A model generated the notes under the pieces. The model worked only from the letters and a program-made list of their open reading frames with translations, was not told the DNA's origin and ran no database searches. From a virus, in IMG/VR virus record IMGVR_UViG_3300029981_000050, positions 1 to 28,033 of that record: a stretch of 28,033 bases of DNA. One strand, given 5' to 3'. Made by a program: the position numbers and the translations under genes. Numbering within the stretch: the first letter of the stretch is position 1; each line of letters begins with the position of its first letter. Of the stretch, positions 15,181 to 24,531 are shown piece after piece.

Positions 15181-17430
15181 ATGGCTAGAAAAGCATCAAA
15201 AGGAAAGTTAGCGGATTTCGTTGTTTCATCTTTTGGAGGTTTAAATACTTCTTTAAAAAATTTAGATGCGATGACACCGGGAACTTCTCCTGATAGTTTA
15301 AATTGGATGACTGGTGCCGCTGAAAAAGACGGCAAGTATTACGGCGATCATATCGAACTTAGACGCGGAACTGCTTTTTTAAATGGTTCTGATAGTGGGT
15401 CATCTACCCCAGTATCAGGTTTGACTGTTGGAATAAAACAAGACGGCACTCAAGTCCCATTTTTTACTTCTGGTCGTAAACTCTTTTATTACGACATAAC
15501 TACAAACACCTATATTGAATCTGGAAGTGATTTACTTCCTGATTCGGCCATAAATGATGATGTTTCTGTTCTTTCTTATCAAAGTTTTTCAGGTAATCAG
15601 ATTTTATTATCTTCTCCAAACTCGTCAATCTACAAAGTAATGGTTACTAATCCTATCAACCCGATTAATTTAAACTCTTTAGAATATAGGGGATATATCT
15701 CAGCTAATCAATCACGTTTAATGCTTTGGAATAGAAAAGGTTTAACTAGCGGAAATAATATCAATGATTTATTTGTGTCTGCAGTTGATGGTTCTCAGGT
15801 TTCTTATATGGCTGGTCCTAATAACGCTCCTTATACTTATAAGACTGGTGTTATTGGTGCTACTGCTGACGGTGTAACTAAAACTTTTACAGGAACTATA
15901 ACAAAAGATTTAGCTATTCAAACTTTATTTACTGTTTCTATTGTCGCTCCTATTGCTACCCCAACTGCCATTACTGCCATAACTAAAGCTGCTTCCGCTA
16001 AAGTGACTTCTGCTGGTCACGGTCTAGCAATTGGAGATATTGTTAGTATTACTGGTGTCTTAGGAATGACTGAAATAAATAATCTAATTGTTGTTGTCAC
16101 TTCTGTAATAAGTTCAGCTGAATTTGAAATAGGGTTAAACACCAATTCATTCACGGCTTATACTTCTGGTGGATTTGTAGGTAAAGACGAAGCTTTTAGA
16201 GATGATGGAAATGGAAATCTAACATCTTTACAGGGCGGGACTGGTAATATTAATTATTCTACTGGTGTTTATACAGTGACTTTTAACACTGCACCAATAA
16301 ATACTTATACCCTTTTGCTTTCATATAATGAAGAAGATTCTACTAAAAATAGCTTAGCTTATTTTGTGCCTGATATTTCCGCTCCAGTAGCTTCTCATCC
16401 ATCTATTTATGGTCAACCTGGATTTGGACCACTTATGAATGTTTTTCCTTTATCTGGTATTCTTTTTTGCATTCATCAATTTGGCACTTACCAATTATCT
16501 ATTGTAGACAATGATGTCACTCAATCATCTCAAATTATTTATCGTAATGGAGTTGGCATTCCTTATTGGCGCGCGGGATTTGCTACTGGCGATGGTATTT
16601 TATATTTAGATACTTTAAATCAAGCAAACCCAACTCTTAGACAGTTAGTGATGCAAGCTTCTACATCAGGAACAAACCCTGCTATTATTCCTGATTCAAT
16701 TTCTGACCAATTAGATTTAACTATTAACGCTCACGATAGAGACGTAGTTTATGAGTGGGGAGACTATTATGTTCTTGAATGCAAAGCTCTTACTAACGGA
16801 GTCGCTGACACTGCAAATAACAGAATGTATTTAATGAATAAAAAGACAGGAGCATTTGATTTATTAGATTTACGCTCAGATTGTTTTGCTAATTATTACG
16901 GAGCGTTACTCGCAGGAGATTCTATTTCAGGAAATCCACTTATTTTATTTTCCGGTTTTGATGATTTAGGGTATAATATAAATAACTACTGGAAGTCAGC
17001 TCCATCTTTTTTGGGGGCTATCGGAATTAAAACTTTTAATAAATTTGTAGTTAAAGGTTTAATACAGCCATCACAAAATTTAGGAGTTTATTTATCGTTT
17101 GATGGTGGTCAACCAGTGAAGTGGGGAGATGTTGATGGCGATGGCAAGTATGTAAACAAAGGGGTTCCATTAGAGGTCGGTGGCCCTACGATGGGAACAA
17201 ATGTAGTTGGTGGTGGTGGAACTGTTTATGCTTATCCATATGAAATGGAAATAACAATCGGTTCCGATCACTTTAATAGGGTTTCAGTGATGTTCAAAGC
17301 CGAACCAAAATTAGATGAAGATGGGATGGAAATTGATGGAAGCGGTGTAGGCTATGTTTCCGTTGATGAATACACACTAAAAGATATTAGATATAAATCG
17401 TCTCATATAATGAATTCAAATGTTGAATAA
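15181..17430 (+). CDS. Tail hub/stabilisation-like protein with nested domains
   Basis: 749 residues. The opening 'FGGLNTSLKNLDAMTPGTSP', then 'DHIELRRGTAFLNG', is typical of the large beta-propeller-like proteins that plug the portal (P22 gp10-type stabilisation proteins or podovirus tail tubes). Residues 262-335 are a recurrent phage module ('AGHGLAIGDIVSITGVLGMT' and 'FTAYTSGGFV'), resembling the E1 FCCH-type domain, and it sits inside another common beta module whose halves are about 223-250 ('GVTKTFTGTI') and 336-390 ('NINYSTGVYTVTFNTAP'). The C-terminal region resumes propeller-like strands ('DGGQPVKWGDVDGDGKYV'). It should close the head and connect fibres. A helper needle or ejectosome role is possible. 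Confidence 0.7.
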   Translation: MARKASKGKLADFVVSSFGGLNTSLKNLDAMTPGTSPDSLNWMTGAAEKDGKYYGDHIELRRGTAFLNGSDSGSSTPVSGLTVGIKQDGTQVPFFTSGRKLFYYDITTNTYIESGSDLLPDSAINDDVSVLSYQSFSGNQILLSSPNSSIYKVMVTNPINPINLNSLEYRGYISANQSRLMLWNRKGLTSGNNINDLFVSAVDGSQVSYMAGPNNAPYTYKTGVIGATADGVTKTFTGTITKDLAIQTLFTVSIVAPIATPTAITAITKAASAKVTSAGHGLAIGDIVSITGVLGMTEINNLIVVVTSVISSAEFEIGLNTNSFTAYTSGGFVGKDEAFRDDGNGNLTSLQGGTGNINYSTGVYTVTFNTAPINTYTLLLSYNEEDSTKNSLAYFVPDISAPVASHPSIYGQPGFGPLMNVFPLSGILFCIHQFGTYQLSIVDNDVTQSSQIIYRNGVGIPYWRAGFATGDGILYLDTLNQANPTLRQLVMQASTSGTNPAIIPDSISDQLDLTINAHDRDVVYEWGDYYVLECKALTNGVADTANNRMYLMNKKTGAFDLLDLRSDCFANYYGALLAGDSISGNPLILFSGFDDLGYNINNYWKSAPSFLGAIGIKTFNKFVVKGLIQPSQNLGVYLSFDGGQPVKWGDVDGDGKYVNKGVPLEVGGPTMGTNVVGGGGTVYAYPYEMEITIGSDHFNRVSVMFKAEPKLDEDGMEIDGSGVGYVSVDEYTLKDIRYKSSHIMNSNVE

Positions 17431-17443
17431 TAACTTTAAAAAT

Positions 17444-18799
17444 ATGAATAAAAAACTAACAAAGTCATTAATTATCTTGCTCTTGTTATTTCCTGCGTTA
17501 ACTCAAGCTATCACAGTTAACAAGGCAACTCTAATTAATTTGGATGGGACTAAAAAAATTGTTTTAATTGGTTCTGTTGAATCAAATTTTTACACAGGTA
17601 AACTCGGCTATCATTTATTAAGTGATGAAATGCTTGGTGCTGTTATTAACCAAACCCCAGCTTTATTTGAAACTTCTTTAGCTACCGCAATTGGAAAAAC
17701 TGATTCAGCAATGACGTTAGTTTCAGGAAAGACTAGAGATGGTTTATCTTTATCTGGTAATTACTGTTTTACTATTGATAGCGGTTTAAATACTGCTGAA
17801 TACGTTTGTGGAACCGCTTCTTCTACAGTAATAACTTCAATGACTCGCGGTATTGGTTCTGATGGAGTGACCTCCTATACTTCTTTGAAATATGCCCATA
17901 GATATGGGGCTGATGTAAAAATTACAGACTTTCCAGTTTTACAACAATTTGGTCGTATTTTAAGCGGTCTTGATACCACGCCAGGAGGATTAACATTTGG
18001 CACTAGCACAATTAGCGGTATTAATAATCTAAACATTAATGGTTCTTTGACTGGTATTATTACTACGCCAGCATCTTCTGCCACTACTTCGGCCGCAAAT
18101 GTGGACTATGTTAATAAAATAGTAGTTTCTGGTGGAGTTGACGCTTCTTCGGTTTCTAAAGGTATTTCCTATTTAAGTTCTAATGCTTCTTCTTCTACTC
18201 GACCAATCGCATTAAACAGCGAAGAAGTAGCGACTACGACTGGAGCTAATAAAGTTGTAAGGGCGAGTTCGACTGGCTTAATCAGCCCAACCTTTATAGA
18301 TGGAACTGGCAATTATACTTTTAGCGGTAGCAACAGTTTTACTGCCACAACCACGCTTAATAATTTAAACGTGACAGGAACATCTACGTTTGCCGTCTCT
18401 CCTATTGTTATTGCAAAGGGTAGTTATGACGTTACCCCAAATGCTTCAGTATCTACCACTACTATTACTCATAGTTTAAATGTGGTTCCATATTTAATTA
18501 CTTTTGATTATTATGCTGCCGATACTACTTCAAGCGGAAGTAAAATTGTTGGAAATGGTAAATATACCACAGGAAGCAGCACATTAACCTATACTGGTTA
18601 TTTACAGGGTCCTGTTAATGTAGTTTTTAATCAAAGTAATTCTTTGGTGACTCATTTTCAGGGGACAACAACCTGTGATGGCTCGATAAATCCAGTTAAT
18701 GTCGGAACCTCCACGGCTCTTATCAACTATACCGCTTGCAATGATGGAACTTTAACTGATTATAAAGTCTATTGGACTGCATTTGGTATCAGAAAATAA
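17444..18799 (+). CDS. Secreted fibre/receptor-binding-like protein
   Basis: 451 residues from ATG 17444, chosen over ATG 17420 because it clears the previous stop (17428-17430), has the usual 'aaaaatATG' context, and starts a textbook Sec signal: 'MNKKLTKSLIILLLLFPALT' followed by 'QA' and a likely cut before 'ITV'. A short conserved domain with a disulphide-like Cys pair follows ('GNYCFTIDSG', 'EYVCGTASS'), which I associate with Patescibacteria fibre-like proteins, then 'YAHRYGADVKITDFPVLQQF'. The Ser/Thr-rich shaft ('FTATTTLNNLNVTGTSTFAV') and a C-terminal beta domain with two more cysteines ('TTTCDGS', 'NYTACND') complete it. It is probably an attachment fibre or an exported surface protein. 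Confidence 0.75.
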   Translation: MNKKLTKSLIILLLLFPALTQAITVNKATLINLDGTKKIVLIGSVESNFYTGKLGYHLLSDEMLGAVINQTPALFETSLATAIGKTDSAMTLVSGKTRDGLSLSGNYCFTIDSGLNTAEYVCGTASSTVITSMTRGIGSDGVTSYTSLKYAHRYGADVKITDFPVLQQFGRILSGLDTTPGGLTFGTSTISGINNLNINGSLTGIITTPASSATTSAANVDYVNKIVVSGGVDASSVSKGISYLSSNASSSTRPIALNSEEVATTTGANKVVRASSTGLISPTFIDGTGNYTFSGSNSFTATTTLNNLNVTGTSTFAVSPIVIAKGSYDVTPNASVSTTTITHSLNVVPYLITFDYYAADTTSSGSKIVGNGKYTTGSSTLTYTGYLQGPVNVVFNQSNSLVTHFQGTTTCDGSINPVNVGTSTALINYTACNDGTLTDYKVYWTAFGIRK

Positions 18800-18824
18800 T
18801 TTAAAACAAAATAATAGTAAAAAT

Positions 18825-20756
18825 ATGGCAGATACAATTCAAATCACAGATAAAACATCTAAAGGTGGAGACCCAATAACTGTTTCCAAGCAAGCTTATG
18901 ATGATGTTTATTCTAAACAAGGAGATAGATACTCAGTCTTTACTCCGCCAGTAGCACCTACGCCGGCCCCAGCAGCAGGAGCTTTAAATTTGGGTGGAAC
19001 GCCAACTGACCCTAATAAAACTCCAGGCGCTATTGCTAATTTACCGGCAACAACTTTACAGCCAGCCGTTCCTGCCACTAAATTACCAGAAGCAACCCCA
19101 GCGACTCCAACAGCTCCAGCTCCTACTTTTAAGGATACTTATAATGATGCTTATTCTTCAATGGCATCAAAGGAGCAAGATGTTATTTCTAAAATTGAGG
19201 GTTATTATAAAAATGTTTTAGGCCAAGCTGATACTGAGGCGGCTGGTAGAGAGGCGGCTATTAATGCTTTAGTTGGTTCAGGTCAAATTGCCGGAGTCGG
19301 TGCTGGCGCTAGTGCTGTAAGAGGCTCTCAAAAAACAACTGAAAAAGCTTACGCAACGGCAACTTCTCAAATGGCAAAAGATATTGCTGATGTTATGCAA
19401 AACGTTGCTACTAACGCAATGACACTGGCCAACAATATAACAACCGATAGGGCAAATATTAAGGCCTCGGCAATTTCAAATTTAGACACCCTTGCTAAGC
19501 TCGGTAAATCTTCCGATGAAATTAAAGCGGCTGACCCAAGTCTTTATCAAAATCTTTTAGATCAGACTGGTTTTTCGGATTATCAATTAGCTTCTTATAT
19601 TGATTCGAACGATAACAACCCAAATAAACCAACTGTCAAAGAAGTTCCAATGCCATCTGCCGATGGTAACTCTACTGTAATTAAAAGAATTACTTTTGAC
19701 CCAAAAACAGGAAAGAGCACTGAAAAAGATTACACCGTTAACGTTCCTTTTGCTTCTTATCAAGGAGAACAAATTGCCAAGACTACTGATGGGAAAATGC
19801 TTCAACAAATGCCTGATGGAACTTATAAAGATATTACACCGGGAATCAGCGGCGCTACCACCACAAATCAAAAAGATTATGAGTATTATGCTGCTCAAGA
19901 AAAGGCTGCAGGTAAAGTTCCTCAAACTTTTGATGAATGGCAAACTAATGCTAAAGCACCTGCTGCGGTTAAAGAATACAACGCCGCCGTTAAAGCTGGA
20001 TTTACTGGTTCAATGATTGAATATACACAACAAAAGAAAGGTGCTGGTGCTACTTTAGACGCTGAAACAGTAAATTTCATGGCTAGTGAATATATGACAA
20101 CTGGTAAAGTCCCATCATTTGGTATGGGGGTTGCTGGTATGGCTGCTAGAACCCAATTCTACAAAGCTGTTGCTGATATGGCCGCAACTCAAGGAAAGTC
20201 TGGACAACAAGTTGCTGCTTCTCAAATGGCTGCTAAATCTGCCGCTGCTGCTCTTACAAATCAAACAAAACTTAACGCCGCTACTGAGCAAGCAGAAAAG
20301 GCCGCAATTAAAAATGCCGATTATGCCTTTACTCTTGCTTCAAAACTTGATAAATATCAAATGCCTGATGCCAATAAATTCACTAATTGGGTTAATGGTA
20401 AGTTAGGTAATAAAGATTTGACTGCCTTTGAAGTTGCTTTATTTACTGCTACTAGAGAATATGCTAAAGTCGCTTCTGGTTCTGCTGGATCTGTCGCTGG
20501 TTTAACTGAATCAGCCCAAAAAGAAGCTGCCGCTTTATTGAGTTCTGCTATGAACTTAGAACAGTTAAAGTCTGCTATTGATACTATGAAAGTTGATATG
20601 GAAAATGTAAAAGAAAGTCAAACATCTACTGAGAGTCAATTAAGACAGGACATAGTTGATTATGGAGGTGCACCAGAAACACCCGTCACTCCAACAACCC
20701 CAACTGATGGAGGTGGTGGAAGCGGAGATACAAGCTTTGATTCAATTTGGGATTAA
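18825..20756 (+). CDS. Probable internal virion/ejection protein (Ala-rich)
   Basis: 643 residues from ATG 18825 ('aaaaatATG'), 25 nt after the previous stop; a TTG at 18783 is possible but would overlap the fibre gene. The N-terminal ~100 residues are Pro/Ala/Thr-rich and disordered ('PPVAPTPAPAAGALNLGG'). A helical section follows ('KTTEKAYATATSQMAKDIAD'), then a short beta region ('VIKRITFDPKTGKSTEKDYT'), and a long Ala-rich helical C-terminus ('AAKSAAAALTNQTKLNAATE'). Long, helical and low in motif content, it fits podovirus ejection proteins delivered with DNA. Its order (tail hub, fibre, this, next large protein) agrees. No enzyme motif is seen. Confidence 0.6.
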   Translation: MADTIQITDKTSKGGDPITVSKQAYDDVYSKQGDRYSVFTPPVAPTPAPAAGALNLGGTPTDPNKTPGAIANLPATTLQPAVPATKLPEATPATPTAPAPTFKDTYNDAYSSMASKEQDVISKIEGYYKNVLGQADTEAAGREAAINALVGSGQIAGVGAGASAVRGSQKTTEKAYATATSQMAKDIADVMQNVATNAMTLANNITTDRANIKASAISNLDTLAKLGKSSDEIKAADPSLYQNLLDQTGFSDYQLASYIDSNDNNPNKPTVKEVPMPSADGNSTVIKRITFDPKTGKSTEKDYTVNVPFASYQGEQIAKTTDGKMLQQMPDGTYKDITPGISGATTTNQKDYEYYAAQEKAAGKVPQTFDEWQTNAKAPAAVKEYNAAVKAGFTGSMIEYTQQKKGAGATLDAETVNFMASEYMTTGKVPSFGMGVAGMAARTQFYKAVADMAATQGKSGQQVAASQMAAKSAAAALTNQTKLNAATEQAEKAAIKNADYAFTLASKLDKYQMPDANKFTNWVNGKLGNKDLTAFEVALFTATREYAKVASGSAGSVAGLTESAQKEAAALLSSAMNLEQLKSAIDTMKVDMENVKESQTSTESQLRQDIVDYGGAPETPVTPTTPTDGGGGSGDTSFDSIWD

Positions 20757-20766
20757 TCATAAATTT

Positions 20767-23157
20767 ATGACAATGCGCACCGATCGTTCGAATAACCCAA
20801 TAGCAAATAAAGCTTACCCAGTTGTTTTGGCCAAGCTTGATAGCTTAGGTTATAAAAAAGACGTTGATTATACTATTGGAGATAGCACAGCTGGTATTGA
20901 TACTGACGCTACCTCAACGATTAAATATGCTAATCCAACTGTAGGATTCAAAGCTTCTGCTGACCTCTTAAAAGGTGGGCAGATAGCTTCTTGGTATGGA
21001 AATGCTAAATATGGTGGAGCGGGTTCTATTCATTCAACCTTAAGCCAATTAAGTGGCAAAAAAGTAGATTACAATAATGCTCAATCAATCTATAATTCTC
21101 TTGACCCAGAAAAACAAAAAGCGGTTGTTAAGGCTATTTACAAACACGAGGGAGGAAGTGGTATTTTATCAACTTTTGAAAACTTTAATGAAAAGATAGA
21201 CAAATCAAGAGCGGCTGGTTATTCAGACACTCAAATTTTAGATAATCTTGGAAAAATAAGCCCTGATTTAAAATCTAAGGTAGAAAAATCACGTGCTTTA
21301 TTCGGAAAAGACCCAATGATTAATAACGATAACGATATTTTAGCTCGTTTATCTCAAAAATATGCTGGCACGGTGCCAAGTTCTACTCCTAAACCAATAT
21401 CAGCAACACAAGAACAAAATCAAAAGAAACAGGACATCGCCGCTAAAAATGGAATGGTCTTAAATCCAACAACAGGGGCAGTCGAACAACCAAAAGAACA
21501 GTCAGGAGTTCAAAAAGTTATTGGTGGTTTAGGCAACTGGTTTAATAAAGCAATTATTGACCCAGCTAAAGGTTATGCTAAAGACTTACAGGACATCGCT
21601 GGTAGAGCCACTACAGCAGGCGCTCTTAACTTAAACCCAGTTAAAGGACAAACATTACCTGAAACAGCCTTACAAGCCACAGGAGCGGGTGTAAAGGCCT
21701 TATTTACTCCTATTGCTGAAACAGTTAAATCTCTATACGAAGCATCTTCATTTAAAAAAGGAATGAGTGATTTGGCAACGCTGAATCCTAAGGCGGTTGC
21801 TGAAAAAGAAAAAGAAAGAAATCAAGCAATGGAAGTTCTTAGTAAAGGGTTTTCTGCTTATAGTGAATTTGCACAAAAGAATCCAAGATTGGCGGCAAAT
21901 ATTAATGCTACCGTCGATGTTGGAACTTTATTTTTAGGTGGAAGTGGAAAAACTCTTACTTCTATTGAAAAAGATATTGTAGCTAATGAGGCTAAGGCCG
22001 CCATTCCTAAAGAAGTTGAGACTGTTGTTGGCAAAGACTTCTTAAAAGCTGTTAAACCCAGCACCGCTAATATTAGATATGCTGGTGGTATTCAAGGTTA
22101 TGTTTCTAAGGCTTCCGAGGCTTTACACGATATTCTTTCAAATTTTAGTAAGCTAAATATTGTTAATAAAGAAACTGGGGAAGTCGTCACTAAACTAAGT
22201 AAAATGCCTAGCGTTGTTGACGGCACTGTTCAGGCCGTTGATAATGGTAAAAAATTAGTATTCGATGCTTATGATAATTTACAGCGGTCAGCAGGGAATA
22301 ATGTTAAAGTTGATTTAGGAAAAGTTGCTGATGAAATGACTGCTTTTGTAAAAGATAATAAGGTTTTAAAAACAGAATACCCAGAAGTCTATCAAAAGTT
22401 TTTGCAAGAGGCTGATAATTTAAGAAATTCAGGAAGCTATAGTTTACAAGAAGCTCAAGAGTCTTTGAAAAAAGCTAATGAGGCTTTACAGAATTTTTAT
22501 AGAACTGGAAACGGTGGAGCAGATGCCCAAATTAAGGCTTTTGTTTCTTCTCGTTTAAGAACTTCAATGGACGAATTGATAAGCGGAGAAACTGATATGA
22601 GTTATCAGGCTCTTAAAAATAAATACGGAAACTTTAAAGCCATTGAAAAGGATGTTATGAATATGGCCCTTAAAGAGGCAAAGAAAGCTCCTAAAGGCCT
22701 TTATGATGTATTTGGCGATATGGCCGCTTCTGGCGAAATGTTAAGAGGATTAGTTACTTTAAACCCGGGCTCAATTGCTTCTTCATTTGGTATTAAAGCC
22801 GTTCAACAATTCTATAAGAACTTAAACAGCCCAGATGCTATTTTAAGAGGTATGTTTAAAACTCTTGAAAAGAAGATACCAGAAGCAGATGTTACTTCTA
22901 TCACCCAAGCATTAGGAGCTAAAGAAAAACCATTACTACAACTTCCCGAACCAAAACCAGGTGCTTCCAAAGTTAGTATTGAAACTCCTATAAATTTACC
23001 AGCTAAAGCCCCGTCAACCATTGAGAAAGGGGAAATACAAAAGTTTGGCGGTAAAAAGACTGCTGAACCAGTTAGTATTTTAGGGCTTCCAGCTCCAAAA
23101 AATGTTATCGAGCTTCCTAGTAAAGGAATATTAGAGGGTCAATCTAAAATAAAATAA
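20767..23157 (+). CDS. Large probable ejection protein with N-terminal 'RTDRxNNP' domain
   Basis: 796 residues from ATG 20767, 10 nt after the previous stop. The first 130 residues open with 'MRTDRSNNPIANKAYPVVLA' and contain 'KQKAVVKAIYKHEGGSG', a pattern I know from the N-terminal domain of phage tail or muramidase-associated proteins ('RTDRxNNP...'). The rest is helical and Ala/Lys-rich with membrane-active-looking parts near 'LQATGAGVKALFTPIAETVK' and 'NINATVDVGTLFLGGSGK', followed by long helices ('SLKKANEALQNFYRTGNGG'). The C-terminus is Pro-rich and disordered. It is probably injected to form a channel or act on the envelope. No definite lysozyme motif is visible, so enzymatic function is unproven. 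Confidence 0.6.
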   Translation: MTMRTDRSNNPIANKAYPVVLAKLDSLGYKKDVDYTIGDSTAGIDTDATSTIKYANPTVGFKASADLLKGGQIASWYGNAKYGGAGSIHSTLSQLSGKKVDYNNAQSIYNSLDPEKQKAVVKAIYKHEGGSGILSTFENFNEKIDKSRAAGYSDTQILDNLGKISPDLKSKVEKSRALFGKDPMINNDNDILARLSQKYAGTVPSSTPKPISATQEQNQKKQDIAAKNGMVLNPTTGAVEQPKEQSGVQKVIGGLGNWFNKAIIDPAKGYAKDLQDIAGRATTAGALNLNPVKGQTLPETALQATGAGVKALFTPIAETVKSLYEASSFKKGMSDLATLNPKAVAEKEKERNQAMEVLSKGFSAYSEFAQKNPRLAANINATVDVGTLFLGGSGKTLTSIEKDIVANEAKAAIPKEVETVVGKDFLKAVKPSTANIRYAGGIQGYVSKASEALHDILSNFSKLNIVNKETGEVVTKLSKMPSVVDGTVQAVDNGKKLVFDAYDNLQRSAGNNVKVDLGKVADEMTAFVKDNKVLKTEYPEVYQKFLQEADNLRNSGSYSLQEAQESLKKANEALQNFYRTGNGGADAQIKAFVSSRLRTSMDELISGETDMSYQALKNKYGNFKAIEKDVMNMALKEAKKAPKGLYDVFGDMAASGEMLRGLVTLNPGSIASSFGIKAVQQFYKNLNSPDAILRGMFKTLEKKIPEADVTSITQALGAKEKPLLQLPEPKPGASKVSIETPINLPAKAPSTIEKGEIQKFGGKKTAEPVSILGLPAPKNVIELPSKGILEGQSKIK

Positions 23158-23165
23158 TTAAAAAT

Positions 23166-24500
23166 ATGATTATTAACATCCCAAAAGAAAAAGACAATAA
23201 AAGAAAGTTTGTCCTCGTCACGAAAGATTTTAGTGGACTAGGTTTCGCATTGGACGAACAAGAAAACGGAAGCGAAGTTATTATTGCCTATGGTGGTCAA
23301 GAATTTAAAGACGACAAGGAAGAAAAAGCCTATTTAATGACTGGCGAGGGAATGATTGAAAAAATACCTTTAGAGGAATTGATGGCTAGTAAAAATAAAT
23401 ACAAAGAACACTATTTTGTGTTTGACGGAAATCATAATGTTGACTCTGGCGAGAAGCTTAGAAAACTAGGATTTAAAGTTTGGGGTGGTTCTAAATTTAC
23501 CGATGACCTAGAAAATGACCGAGAGTTTGGAATGGAGTTTGCTGAGTCTTGCGGACTACATAGCCCAGAGCAGGAAGAATTTAGCGGTGCTGATGAGGGA
23601 ATATCATTTTTAGAGGAACACGAGGAAGATGCTTATGTTTTTAAACCAAACGGATCGTCAGATAATTCTAAGACCTATGTTCCAGTTAACGAAGAACCAG
23701 CTAAGGCTAATAAAGAAGTTAGAGATTTTATTCAAGCGTTTCAAAATGATGAATGCACCTCTTCTTATATTCTTCAAAAGATGGTTAAAGGAGTTGAAGT
23801 AAATGTTGAGGCATATTTCATTAAAGGTAATGCGGTATTCGCTCACGCTAACTTTGAAAACAAAAAAGCTTATCAAGAAGAAATGGGCCGAGCAACTGGC
23901 TGTGCCTTTGACGTTGATTTTGAAATACCTTTAGAGTCCGAACTTTATAAGATGACTGTTGGTAAAATGGCTAGTAAGTTAAAGGAAATGAACTATACTG
24001 GATTGGCCGATGCTAATGTTTTAATCGGTGACTTTAATGAGGTTTATTTCTTAGAATTCTGTTTCCGTTGTGGTTATAATGCTATGGTAAATTTCCATAA
24101 AAACCTTTGTAATAAAACAATGATGCAAACTTGCGCTGATATGATTGACGGAATTTCCGATATTAAAGCTAAAAAAGGTTTTGGTGTCACAATTACAATG
24201 TTTACTGATGACTTCTACACTGGACTCCCTATTTATATCCCAGAGAATATTGAGAAAGATGTTTACTTATTTGATGCTTATTGTGAGGGGTATGATTTAA
24301 GAATGGCTGGAACTTCAAATGAAATACTTATTGTTTGTCATCACGGTTATACTATCTCGGAAGCTTTGAGAGAGTGCCAAGAAAAGGCAGAAAAGATTAT
24401 TTTTAAAGACAGATATATGAGACTTGATACTTGGGAGCATAAAACAAGTAAGAGTCCCCAGAGACGATTTGAAGCCATTAGAGCGATGAATATTTTGTAA
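23166..24500 (+). CDS. PurD-like ATP-grasp ligase
   Basis: 444 residues, last gene of the late operon, 8 nt after the ejection-like gene. The ATP-grasp layout resembles glycinamide ribonucleotide synthetase (PurD): an N-domain with 'LGFKVWGGSKFTDDLENDRE', a nucleotide site 'AYVFKPNGSSDNSKTYV' (K160), 'LQKMVKGVEVNVEAYF', 'NKKAYQEEMGRATGCA', and a metal-site stretch 'NEVYFLEFCFRCGYNAM'. In PurD the last is 'EfNaRfGdpE'; here the Asn that binds Mg is Cys299. It is probably an ATP-dependent carboxylate-amine ligase, but not necessarily for purines. Its place among virion genes suggests a modification of a virion protein or a phage peptide. A diverged or inactive enzyme remains possible. Confidence 0.75.
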   Translation: MIINIPKEKDNKRKFVLVTKDFSGLGFALDEQENGSEVIIAYGGQEFKDDKEEKAYLMTGEGMIEKIPLEELMASKNKYKEHYFVFDGNHNVDSGEKLRKLGFKVWGGSKFTDDLENDREFGMEFAESCGLHSPEQEEFSGADEGISFLEEHEEDAYVFKPNGSSDNSKTYVPVNEEPAKANKEVRDFIQAFQNDECTSSYILQKMVKGVEVNVEAYFIKGNAVFAHANFENKKAYQEEMGRATGCAFDVDFEIPLESELYKMTVGKMASKLKEMNYTGLADANVLIGDFNEVYFLEFCFRCGYNAMVNFHKNLCNKTMMQTCADMIDGISDIKAKKGFGVTITMFTDDFYTGLPIYIPENIEKDVYLFDAYCEGYDLRMAGTSNEILIVCHHGYTISEALRECQEKAEKIIFKDRYMRLDTWEHKTSKSPQRRFEAIRAMNIL

Positions 24501-24502
24501 AT

Positions 24503-24531
24503 AAAAAGACTCCTTAATTGGAGTCTTTTTT
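24503..24531. terminator. Bidirectional intrinsic terminator between convergent operons
   Basis: A perfect 11-bp stem (24503-24513 'AAAAAGACTCC' with 24520-24530) surrounds the loop TTAATT. It has a T-run on the right arm and, read on the other strand, a T-run on the left arm. It lies three bases after the ATP-grasp stop and about 170 nt downstream of the leftward HAD gene, so it serves both transcription units. Confidence 0.9.

Noticed and set aside
17420-17443. Earlier start for the secreted fibre
   Set aside because: ATG 17420 lies inside the previous gene and spoils the signal peptide; ATG 17444 has the normal context.
20656-20766. Extended start of the second ejection-like protein
   Set aside because: The extension overlaps the previous gene in another frame; ATG 20767 begins the recognisable 'MTMRTDRSNNP' domain.
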